Shown here: in pieces, positions 18,398-27,185 of the stretch
Layout of the letters: every line of letters begins with the position of its first letter
How positions within the stretch are numbered: position 1 is the first letter of the stretch
Source: Bryobacterales bacterium F-183
GTDB lineage: Bacteria; Acidobacteriota; Terriglobia; Bryobacterales; Bryobacteraceae
Reading direction: 5' to 3'
DNA length: 64,000 nucleotides
Assembly: GCA_016865505.2 (NCBI GenBank)
Contig: AP025252.1
Span: forward strand, 1 to 64,000
Notes under the pieces: model-generated
What the model was told of the DNA's origin: nothing
Databases searched by the model: none
The model's input: the letters and a program-made list of their open reading frames with translations, nothing else
Translations under genes and position numbers: made by a program

Positions 18398-20224
18398 GTG
18401 ATCGTTCCCTCAGCCGAGTTACGTGAAAAAGCCTCTAAGCTGCCCCTGCTGCCCGGCGTGTACCTGTACAAGGACGCCAACGGCACCATCATCTACGTCG
18501 GCAAGGCCAAGAACCTCCGCGCCCGCGTCCGCAGCTACTTCAATGAAGACCGCCTGGCCGATTCCAAGACCGGCACCCTCATCGCCGAAGCGCGCGACAT
18601 CGAGTTCATTCAGGTCGACAACGAAAAAGAAGCCCTCGCGCTCGAAAACAACCTCATCAAGCAGCACAAGCCCCGCTTCAACATCCTGCTGCGCGATGAC
18701 AAGACCTACCCATCCATCAAGCTCACCGGCGAACAGTACCCTCGCGTCTACGTCACACGCCGTCTCTTCAAAGACGGCTCCACCTACTTTGGACCGTACT
18801 TTCCGGGCAATCTGGCACACCGCCTCGTACACTTCATCCACCGCGCGTTCAAGGTGCCATCGTGCCGCGTGGACTTCAGCAAGAAGCATTCGCACCCCTG
18901 CCTGCAGTACCACATCGGCCGCTGCCTGGGCCCCTGCGTAGAAGGCCTCACCACGCAGGAAGCCTACGCCAATGCGGTAAAGAACGTCCGCATGTTTCTC
19001 GAAGGCCGCCACAGCGAACTAGGGAAAGGACTGCGCCTCGAAATCGCAGAAGCCGCCGAGAACCTGGAATTCGAACGCGCGGCCGCCCTGCGCGACCTGC
19101 TGTCCACCGTCGAAGAGATGGAGCAGCGCCAGAAGATGGACGCCGTCGACGGCGAAGACATCGATATCTTCGCCTACTACGCCGAGCCTCCGCTCATCGC
19201 CGTCAATCTGTTCACACTGCGCAAAGGAAAAATCGTCGACCGCCGCGAGTACTTCTTTGAAGATCAAATCGAGTTCGATCCCCAGGAAATGATCTCTTCA
19301 CTGATCAAGCAGATTTATCTCAACCAGCAGTACATCCCGCGTATCATCCACGTGCCAATCGAGTTCGAAGATCTCGAACCGCTGGAAGACCTGCTCACCG
19401 AAAAGCGCGGCCGCAAAGTAGAAATCCATTCGCCACAGCGTGGACAGAAAAAGGCCATGCTGTCGCTCGTCGAAACCAACGCCAAACACAGCTTCGATTC
19501 GCGATTCCGTGTGCTACAACCGTCGTCGGCGGCGATTCAGGAGGCGCTGCAGGAAACGCTCAACCTGCCGGAAAAGATCTTCCGCATCGAATGCTTCGAT
19601 ATCTCGCACATCCAGGGCACGGACAAGGTCGCGTCCATGGTGGTGTGGGAGGACGGCAAGATGAAGAAGGCCGACTACCGCAAGTTCATCATCCGCACGG
19701 TGGTCGGCAATAACGACTTTGCCAGCATGCACGAGGTCGTCACCCGGCGCTATGCAAAGCTGCTCGAAGAAGGCACCAAATTCCCCAGCCTGATCCTGAT
19801 CGACGGCGGCCTCGGACAGCTACACGCCGCGGCGGAAGCGCTGGAAGCCATCGGCGTCATCAATCAGCCGCTGGCCTCGATCGCCAAGCGCGAAGAGTGG
19901 ATTTACGTCTTGGGACAAGAGTCCGAGCCGATCAAGCTCGACAAGTTCTCGCCCGTATTGCACGTGGTGCAAACGATCCGAGACGAAGCCCACCGGTTCG
20001 CGGTGACGTTCCATCGTACGCGCCGCAACGCCAGCCGCATGACGTCCGAACTCGAATCCGTCCCCGGCATCGGCAAAGTGACGTTAACCAAGCTCCTGCG
20101 CCACTTCGGAAGCCTCGATAAAGTGCGCGAAGCAGAGGAGCAGGCGCTGGCGTCGGTGGTGGGACCAGCAACGGCCCGCAAGCTCCGCGAATACCTCAAC
20201 AAGCCCGCGCATGAACGGATGTGA
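18398..20224 (+). CDS. uvrC: UvrABC excinuclease subunit C
   Basis: UvrC makes both incisions around a DNA lesion during nucleotide excision repair. The 608-residue protein has the GIY-YIG nuclease (GVYLYKDANG and IIYVGKAKNLRARVRSYF) at residues about 20-50. A UVR motif follows near 205-235. The RNase H-like second nuclease core has IECFDISHIQGT and LILIDGGLGQL, and two helix-hairpin-helix elements end the protein (ELESVPGIGKVTLTKLLRHFGS). The GTG start is chosen because no earlier in-frame start fits. Its stop overlaps the next gene as TGATG. Confidence 0.97.
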   Translation: MIVPSAELREKASKLPLLPGVYLYKDANGTIIYVGKAKNLRARVRSYFNEDRLADSKTGTLIAEARDIEFIQVDNEKEALALENNLIKQHKPRFNILLRDDKTYPSIKLTGEQYPRVYVTRRLFKDGSTYFGPYFPGNLAHRLVHFIHRAFKVPSCRVDFSKKHSHPCLQYHIGRCLGPCVEGLTTQEAYANAVKNVRMFLEGRHSELGKGLRLEIAEAAENLEFERAAALRDLLSTVEEMEQRQKMDAVDGEDIDIFAYYAEPPLIAVNLFTLRKGKIVDRREYFFEDQIEFDPQEMISSLIKQIYLNQQYIPRIIHVPIEFEDLEPLEDLLTEKRGRKVEIHSPQRGQKKAMLSLVETNAKHSFDSRFRVLQPSSAAIQEALQETLNLPEKIFRIECFDISHIQGTDKVASMVVWEDGKMKKADYRKFIIRTVVGNNDFASMHEVVTRRYAKLLEEGTKFPSLILIDGGLGQLHAAAEALEAIGVINQPLASIAKREEWIYVLGQESEPIKLDKFSPVLHVVQTIRDEAHRFAVTFHRTRRNASRMTSELESVPGIGKVTLTKLLRHFGSLDKVREAEEQALASVVGPATARKLREYLNKPAHERM

Positions 20225-20799
20225 TGCAGCAGCAAGAAAACTGCCGAAGCTTTCGGTACTTCCTGCACGGCTTCGGCATACGTGTGCTGAGCCGGCGGTC
20301 GCGCTTTCTTGCGCTGCTCCTCTGGGTGACGCTGAGCGCGTACCTGGCGCTCGAAGTCGCCGGCTATGCGCGCCCGTGGATGCAAGACCGCTTCCCGCAG
20401 GGCGCCTACATCGCGCTGATCTTCGCGACGAAGTGGATACTGGTTCTGTCGGTGTGGCTTGGGGTTCCGATGCTGGTGTGGGCGCTGGCTCTTGGCCTGA
20501 CCCGACGTTTCCACACCTTTCCGCCGTGTAGTTCGTGCAAGAAGACGGACGCTTACCGCTGGATCAAGCCGGAAGTCTTCGGCTGGGAACAGGGACGCAT
20601 TTTCCGGTACCACTGCGGTTTCTGCGGCGATTGGTTCCTGCGCTTCGGAAAGAGGTTCTTCATTCTCGATGAGAACTTCACGATCCGCTCGTATCAGACC
20701 CTGGTCGACGGGCGGCGTTGGGAGACGGATCGGGATCCGCAAGTGCCCGCGGCGCTTTTGCAATCCAGGCGCGATGCCTGGAAACATTGGTCTGCGTAG
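20224..20799 (+). CDS. Membrane protein with C-terminal zinc-ribbon-like domain
   Basis: The protein is about 191 residues, with ATG at 20224 overlapping the uvrC stop (TGATG), so translation is likely coupled. Two hydrophobic segments (about 28-50 and 70-98) are followed by four cysteines in two CxxC pairs (PCSSCKK and HCGFCGD), about 40 residues apart. I do not recognise the family. It may be a small membrane-anchored metal-binding protein; coupling to uvrC does not by itself imply a role in repair. Confidence 0.65.
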   Translation: MQQQENCRSFRYFLHGFGIRVLSRRSRFLALLLWVTLSAYLALEVAGYARPWMQDRFPQGAYIALIFATKWILVLSVWLGVPMLVWALALGLTRRFHTFPPCSSCKKTDAYRWIKPEVFGWEQGRIFRYHCGFCGDWFLRFGKRFFILDENFTIRSYQTLVDGRRWETDRDPQVPAALLQSRRDAWKHWSA

Positions 20800-20867
20800 A
20801 GGACGAATGCGAGCCGCTCAGACAAACAAATCGTTCTGAATCAACAGGATGATGTTTTGCAGTGTTG

Positions 20868-20903
20868 TACCCATAATGGGTACTCAGATACCCATTTTGG
20901 GTA
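20868..20903. repeat. Two tandem 15-bp palindromes
   Basis: TACCCATAATGGGTA (20868-20882) and TACCCATTTTGGGTA (20889-20903) are near-perfect palindromes 21 bases apart centre to centre, about two helical turns. They lie between the end of the + strand gene at 20799 and the minus gene stop at 20905. They could be paired protein-binding sites or a bidirectional terminator, but no T-run is seen. Confidence 0.6.
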
Positions 20904-20904
20904 C

Positions 20905-21219
20905 CTAGCCGCCCAAAGTCAGTGCGACGACGCCGACAATTGCCCCGTAAATCGCTAGCCCGACCGCCCACTTTTCGCCTCGCGTCATCTTCGGCTTGAT
21001 CTTTTTCAGATCGGACGCGGGGAATGTTCGGGTGCCGACAACAATCTGATCACCCTGTACAGATCCGAGCTTGCCGATGACCTTTTCGCCGGTCACCAGC
21101 GTGACCTCTACCTTGCGGCCGGGCTTGATGGCGCGGGCCTTGGCCGCTACGTCCTCTTCGATACTTTTGGCAACCGTGCTGGCCGCAAAGAAGAAAACCG
21201 CGACTGCTGAGATCGTCAT
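20905..21219 (-). CDS. Small secreted or membrane protein, unknown
   Basis: The 104-residue product from the ATG at 21219 begins with a signal-like helix (MTISAVAVFFFAASTVAK) and ends with a second hydrophobic helix (WAVGLAIYGAIVGVVALTLGG). Between them is an acidic/lysine-rich region with KVEVTLVTGEKVIGKLGSVQGDQIVV, which reads like a short beta-barrel (SH3/Sm-like). A further ATG six codons upstream is also open. No family recognised; it is 50 bases downstream of atpC on the same strand and could share that transcript. Confidence 0.55.
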   Translation of the reverse strand: MTISAVAVFFFAASTVAKSIEEDVAAKARAIKPGRKVEVTLVTGEKVIGKLGSVQGDQIVVGTRTFPASDLKKIKPKMTRGEKWAVGLAIYGAIVGVVALTLGG

Positions 21220-21287
21220 GTCCCGATGATGAGACACAAAATCAGCCGCCGCGGTTTGCGAACTTCTAAACGGTAAAAATCGCCGCT

Positions 21288-21701
21288 TTACTTGCTAGCT
21301 TTACGAGCCGCTTCAATGCGAGCCTCAGCGCGCATCGCTGCCGCCAACGCATCGCCGATGTCCAGGTCGATGCCCTGATTGTTCAACTGTTCCAGAGCTT
21401 TCTTCTGCGCCTGCTCGGCGCGAGTCAAGTCGATCTCCTGCGCGCGCTCGGCTTGATCCACCAGGCAGCGCGCATGGTTGTCTTTCACTTCCAGAAAGCC
21501 GCCATGCACGGCGATCGCATGCTCTTTGCCGTCCGTGGTGACGAACGTCAACACACCGGGCTTCAAGCGCGACAACAGGGCCGCGTGTTGCGGCAGGATG
21601 CCCAGGTAACCGTCGGCGCCAGGAATCTGCGCTTCGGTTACCTGCTCCTTCAGCAGCGACTTTTCGGGAGTCGCAATTTCCAGCAGAAATGTTTCCGCCA
21701 C
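21288..21701 (-). CDS. atpC: ATP synthase F1 epsilon subunit
   Basis: AtpC is the central-stalk subunit that couples and inhibits rotary catalysis. The 137-residue protein has the epsilon N-terminal beta-sandwich (GADGYLGILPQHAALLSRLKPGVL) and a C-terminal helical hairpin (RAEQAQKKALEQLNNQG, AAMRAEARIEAARKASK). It starts 5 bases after atpD ends, as in typical operons. No other ATP synthase subunit is in the window. Confidence 0.95.
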   Translation of the reverse strand: MAETFLLEIATPEKSLLKEQVTEAQIPGADGYLGILPQHAALLSRLKPGVLTFVTTDGKEHAIAVHGGFLEVKDNHARCLVDQAERAQEIDLTRAEQAQKKALEQLNNQGIDLDIGDALAAAMRAEARIEAARKASK

Positions 21702-21706
21702 TGGGG

Positions 21707-23203
<1,497 letters not shown>

Positions 23204-23211
23204 TTACTAGC

Positions 23212-23224
23212 TCCGCTTAGCGGA
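23212..23224. promoter_or_regulatory. Palindrome in the atpD upstream region
   Basis: TCCGCT-T-AGCGGA is a perfect 6-bp inverted repeat with a single central base, about 54 bases upstream of the atpD start. It might be an operator or an mRNA hairpin in the leader; the DNA alone cannot decide. Confidence 0.4.
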
Positions 23225-23430
23225 CGTTTGGGCACACTGGTAGGCAACAACCTTGTACTTCCGAATTTTCTAATTTAGCATGCGGGCAATAAGCTCGACA
23301 ACGCCCCCGTTGTTGCTCCAAAGTGCGCAATCGTGCGCGCACAAACGGTTTCCGCACCTAGACAAAGCACCTAAACCGTACCACAGAAAGGCAGCAATAC
23401 TGCACCGGATGGCCGTGATACAGTGGGGGC

Positions 23431-23850
23431 ATGATTAAGATAAACTCCTCAACAGGACTTCCCGTTTATCTGCAAATCATCGAACAGGTCAAGCATCTCA
23501 TCGAAACCGGTGTGGTGCGCCCTGGCGATGCGCTGCCAAGCGTTCGCAACCTCGCGACGCAGCTGGTGATCAGCCCGAATACTGTCATTAAGGCTTATAC
23601 GGAACTCGAACACCAGGGCGTCATCGATTTGCGGATGGGTTCAGGCGCTTACGTCAGGACCCAGTGGGTATCAACCGAAAAGCCGGAAAAAATCCGGATC
23701 GCGTCCGAACAGGTAAAGTCTGTGGTCGCGAATCTTAGAGCTGAAGGTTGCTCACATGAAGAGATCCGCCGCATGTTCGAGGCGGAGTTAATTGCTGCTG
23801 GTCCGGTGGAGGCATCGACAACGCATGCCCACGCCGTCAACAGTAATTAG
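23431..23850 (+). CDS. GntR family transcriptional regulator (YtrA-like)
   Basis: The 139-residue protein carries an N-terminal winged helix with the GntR signature (GDALPSVRNLATQLVISPNTVIKAYTELEHQGVI) at residues about 30-65. Only a short C-terminal tail follows, with no UTRA or FCD effector domain, as in the YtrA subfamily. Those regulators usually repress the ABC transporter genes immediately downstream, which here overlap its 3' end by 26 bases. The ATG at 23431 starts a canonical N-terminus. Confidence 0.9.
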   Translation: MIKINSSTGLPVYLQIIEQVKHLIETGVVRPGDALPSVRNLATQLVISPNTVIKAYTELEHQGVIDLRMGSGAYVRTQWVSTEKPEKIRIASEQVKSVVANLRAEGCSHEEIRRMFEAELIAAGPVEASTTHAHAVNSN

Positions 23851-24721
23851 AGCCTCACGGCTGACGGTTTGCGCGGATTCGCGCGAACTTCTCACAGGCG
23901 TAAATGCTACTATCCTTGCCGGAACCAGTACGGTCTTAATCGGCCGTACCGGCTCCGGGAAGTCAGCCTTCCTCGAGACGGCCCTGGGCCTCAGGCCGCG
24001 TCAGTCCGGCGAACTCGAAACCCTTGGCCTCGACCCGCAAGATCCCCTAGAAGCCACCCGCATCCGGCAGCAGTGCGGCGTTGTCCCCCAAAACAAGACG
24101 CTTTACGGCAATTTCTCCGTGGGAGAGATGTGCCGCTTTACCCGTGCCTTCTACCCCGAATGGCGGGATTATCTCGAATCGCGCCTGCTCGACCGCTTTA
24201 ACCTGCGGCCTCACTATAAGGTCCGCGATCTTTCCCCAGCCAGCCGTACGCTGCTTTCCGCCACGCTTGCGATGGCCCATCAGCCGCGCATCCTCATCCT
24301 GGATGAGCCTTTTGACGACCTCGACCCCGGCTCCAACCATGACCTCTTGCAGGCGCTGGTGGAAGCGGCCGCGGAAGAGGGCGTGTCGTTGATCATCGCC
24401 ACCAACAACCCCGAACGCATGCAGACGGTGGCCGACCACGCGATCTTCTTTCGCAATGGCCGCGTGGCCGCGTCGGTATCAGTAGAAAACGTGATGCGCG
24501 ACTGGCGCCTGGTGACGGCACGGTTTGCGCGGCCCACTATGCTATCCTCACTCCCAATCGACGGCATCGAACATTCGAGGGTCGAGAATCAGTTGGCCGA
24601 GTGGGTGGTGTCGCAAACCAGCGACGCAAAAGAACTGGAGGCGGTGCTTCCGGAACTGGGTGCTCTCTCGGTGCAGATCGAATCGATGTCGCTCACCACG
24701 TTGTTGTCGCGCTTCGTTTAG
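23825..24721 (+). CDS. ABC transporter ATP-binding protein
   Basis: The product is about 298 residues from the ATG at 23825 (MPTPSTVIRAS), which overlaps the GntR gene. It has Walker A GRTGSGKS, Q-loop VPQNKTLYG, a degenerate signature LSPASRT in place of LSGGQ, Walker B ILILDEPFDDLDP and H-loop region IIATNN with an N in place of the usual H. The weak signature and the lost H-loop histidine make ATP turnover doubtful or atypical. It is probably the ATPase partner of the membrane protein at 24740, with the GntR gene as its regulator. Confidence 0.85.
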   Translation: MPTPSTVIRASRLTVCADSRELLTGVNATILAGTSTVLIGRTGSGKSAFLETALGLRPRQSGELETLGLDPQDPLEATRIRQQCGVVPQNKTLYGNFSVGEMCRFTRAFYPEWRDYLESRLLDRFNLRPHYKVRDLSPASRTLLSATLAMAHQPRILILDEPFDDLDPGSNHDLLQALVEAAAEEGVSLIIATNNPERMQTVADHAIFFRNGRVAASVSVENVMRDWRLVTARFARPTMLSSLPIDGIEHSRVENQLAEWVVSQTSDAKELEAVLPELGALSVQIESMSLTTLLSRFV

Positions 24722-24739
24722 GCCCGTTGCTTTGCGCTA

Positions 24740-25474
24740 ATGCGTTTTCCGTCGATACGTTTTTGGGCACTGGCTCTAAAGGTCTGGCGCGAGGCTCGCG
24801 CCGCTTTTTTGGGGTGCTTTTTCCTGGTCAGTCTCAATTCCTGGCTTGCCGTTGACCGCATGCGCGACGCGGTGGAACGAGGCCGCGCGGTGAACCCTTC
24901 GACCTTTGATCTCTATGATGGGTCGATCCGCGTGTGGGCCATCGCCTATGCGGTGCTTGGCGCGGGCAGCTTGCTGTGGGAACGCCGCTTGGGCGGACAG
25001 GCGTTTACGCGTGTGCTGCCGGTGCGCGAACTGCACGTCAACATGATGCGCGCGCTGATGGGTACGGTACTGGCCGTGGTTCTTGCGTCGGCCCCCAGCA
25101 TGTTGATGAATGCCATCCACGAGTTCTTTTTTCCGGAGTTCGTGATTCCCAAGTCCGTGTCCTTCTTGACCATCAGCATTGCGCTGGGTATCGCTGGCTA
25201 TGGCTGTTCAATGCTCGGAGGGTCGCTGGTATCGAACTTCTGGGCGGGCATCGCGGTGGGATGGATGCTGCCAACATTGCTTTCCGGGCTTTTCAGCATC
25301 ATGCCTTCCACGCGGCCATTCGCCCCGATTCAAGTTCTGCGAAGCTATGGCGCCAATCCTCCCGCATCGGCCGATTGGGCCGTAGTGGGCGGGTACCTGG
25401 GGGCGGGGATCGCCGCAATGCTTGCCGCTTCGTATCTGGCGGAATGGCGCCTGGCGCGGCGGTTCCGCCCCTAA
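24740..25474 (+). CDS. ABC transporter membrane subunit
   Basis: This 244-residue protein has about five to six hydrophobic helices, for example AFLGCFFLVSLNSWLAV, VLAVVLASAPSMLM and WAGIAVGWMLPTLLSG. It starts 18 bases after the ATPase gene ends and so belongs to the GntR-ATPase-permease operon. It matches the small permeases that accompany YtrA-type operons in Acidobacteria, but the substrate is unknown. The 3' end overlaps the LRR gene stop by 4 bases. Confidence 0.75.
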   Translation: MRFPSIRFWALALKVWREARAAFLGCFFLVSLNSWLAVDRMRDAVERGRAVNPSTFDLYDGSIRVWAIAYAVLGAGSLLWERRLGGQAFTRVLPVRELHVNMMRALMGTVLAVVLASAPSMLMNAIHEFFFPEFVIPKSVSFLTISIALGIAGYGCSMLGGSLVSNFWAGIAVGWMLPTLLSGLFSIMPSTRPFAPIQVLRSYGANPPASADWAVVGGYLGAGIAAMLAASYLAEWRLARRFRP

Positions 25475-26527
25475 ACGTCGTAGTTGACGCGAACCGCTGG
25501 ACCAAACAGACCAATCGCTTTGGGAGTGACGTTGGCAAGTCCACCCATGGATATCTTCTTTAGGTTGGGAAGTGTCGCAAGGTGTGCGATACCAGCGTCG
25601 GTAATGCCCGGGCACTGCGACAGCTCAACCGACTCCAGACTGTGCAGCTTGCTCAAAATCTGAAGACTGCGATCGGTACGCGACGGCACCTTGCCCCATC
25701 AGCATTTTGAGCCCTGGAATTGCGGCGATGTGGCGCATGGCCGTGTCGTCACAATGGGCGTCCTGACAGCCCAGGAACGCAAGGCGTGGCAGGCCCTGCA
25801 GCACAGTGAGGCCTTGGGACGTAAAGTTCGGGCAATGCCAGAAGAACGTGAGTCCAAACAAGCCTTCGAGGCCACGGAGTCGGCGTAAACCGTCGTCGGT
25901 AAACGGGCCATCGAGGATCAAGTGGTTGGGCTTGGCGGTCCAACCAGTTAGTTCGAAGAACTCTTCGCCACCCATCCAGGTCTTGAAGCACGGGATGTCG
26001 TGCAAGGCGGCGATGCCCGCGTCGGTGACCGCTGGGCCGCAGGTGAGGTAACGCAACTCGCGCTTGCCGGACAGTGCGGTGATCACCCCGTCGCCGGTGG
26101 GGGTGCCAAGAAGGTCGATTTCGTGCAGTTTGTCGCAACCGGCGAGATGCGGCAAGACATGATCGGTGAGGCCTCGGGTCCAGGGGGAATGGAGGCACCG
26201 GAGGTTCGGCAGGTCCTGCAGGAACTCGAAGCCTTCGGCCGTGATCGGGCACTTCCAGCCGCCGAGTTCCAGGTGCTCCAGGGCGGGCATCCGGCCGATG
26301 CTGCAGGTGCCGGCGTTGGTAAGCAGAGGTCCAGCACCGAGGTTCAGGTAAGTGAGGTTGTGGCGCGCGGTTAGCCTGGCGAGCGCGGCGTCGGTGAGGC
26401 CTTCGGCTTCGAGACCGGTGAGGCCTTGTTCTTCTAAATAATCGAAGAGGCGATCCCACTCCGCTTCGGTTTGCGGACCGCGAACGGTCAGGCGGCGCTG
26501 CGCGGGGTCGATGCGGTACTGGGACAT
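25471..26527 (-). pseudogene. Leucine-rich-repeat-like protein, frameshifted
   Basis: A single LRR-type reading is broken in two by one base. The first part (from the ATG at 26527, product ends ...AIPGLKMLMGQGA) continues in a different frame from about 25694 (...KVPSRTDRSLQILSKLHSLESVELSQ). The boundary is a run of four C on the + strand (25694-25697). Deleting one would join them as LMGKVPSRTDRSLQ. Repeat units with the LxxLxL...TDAGIAAL pattern run through both halves. Cause may be a sequencing error, a true mutation or a programmed shift. Confidence 0.7.
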
Positions 26528-26660
26528 GACAGGTGCGGTGAGCGTATCACAAGACAAACCGGCCCAGTGTGCGGTATCTTGAAGGTATCCACGCCGCGTG
26601 GGCATTCCTGCCTGTGCGCATACCTGAGATCCGCGGTTCCCTTACCGTGCTTCGAGAAAG

Positions 26661-26690
26661 TTGCAGTTTCGCGACTTCCCCTGCTATCCT
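26661..26690 (+). promoter_or_regulatory. Candidate sigma-70 promoter of rpsO
   Basis: TTGCAG (26661-26666) and TATCCT (26685-26690) are separated by 18 bases and lie about 45 bases before the rpsO start. Both hexamers are reasonable matches to the consensus. Confidence 0.5.
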
Positions 26691-26735
26691 GTGGATGAAA
26701 AAGATTAAGGTAAGACGAGGAGTATTGTAGTCCCA

Positions 26736-27005
26736 ATGGCACTGGCGGCCGAAGCTAAGACGAAGACGATTTCGAAGTATCGCACTCACAAGACCGACAC
26801 CGGTTCGCCAGAGGTCCAGGTAGCGTTGCTCAGTCAGCGGATTTTGGAACTCACCGAACACTTTAAGACCCACGCGAAGGATCACCATTCCCGCCGTGGC
26901 CTCTTGACGATGGTGGCCCGCCGCCGGCGGCTGTTGGACTACTTGAAAGCCCACAGCCCGGAACGCTACAAGACGCTGATCACCAGCTTGGGCATCCGCC
27001 GCTAA
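26736..27005 (+). CDS. rpsO: 30S ribosomal protein S15
   Basis: S15 is an 89-residue primary 16S rRNA-binding protein of the central domain. The product has the family pattern [38 protein letters not shown] and ends [12 protein letters not shown]. It is followed after 180 bases by pnp, the conserved rpsO-pnp order of most bacteria. Confidence 0.97.
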   Translation: MALAAEAKTKTISKYRTHKTDTGSPEVQVALLSQRILELTEHFKTHAKDHHSRRGLLTMVARRRRLLDYLKAHSPERYKTLITSLGIRR

Positions 27006-27081
27006 ACCGTACCCAGGTACGGTTGGTCGGAGTGAGCCGTCCGCGTCCGGCGGTTCACTTGTGGTGGTAAAACGGCATCCG

Positions 27082-27100
27082 GTTCCCTTGTGCAGGGAAC
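27082..27100 (+). promoter_or_regulatory. Hairpin in the rpsO-pnp intergenic region
   Basis: GTTCCC (27082-27087) pairs with GGGAAC (27095-27100) over a 7-base loop. Just after the rpsO stop, CCGTACC and GGTACGG also form a short inverted repeat near 27007-27022. In E. coli the corresponding region is cut by RNase III and is the target of PNPase autoregulation. Position is similar; the function is inferred. Confidence 0.45.
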
Positions 27101-27185
27101 TGTTCCTAATACATCTCCATTCTCATACCGCGATCGCATCCGCGAGGAAGGCGACACCTTTCTCTGCGCGAAAGGAATTTTGAGA

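Noticed and set aside
26000-26374. A + strand open frame within the LRR region
   Set aside because: The minus strand carries clear LRR repeats on both sides of the frameshift; the + strand reading has no signal.
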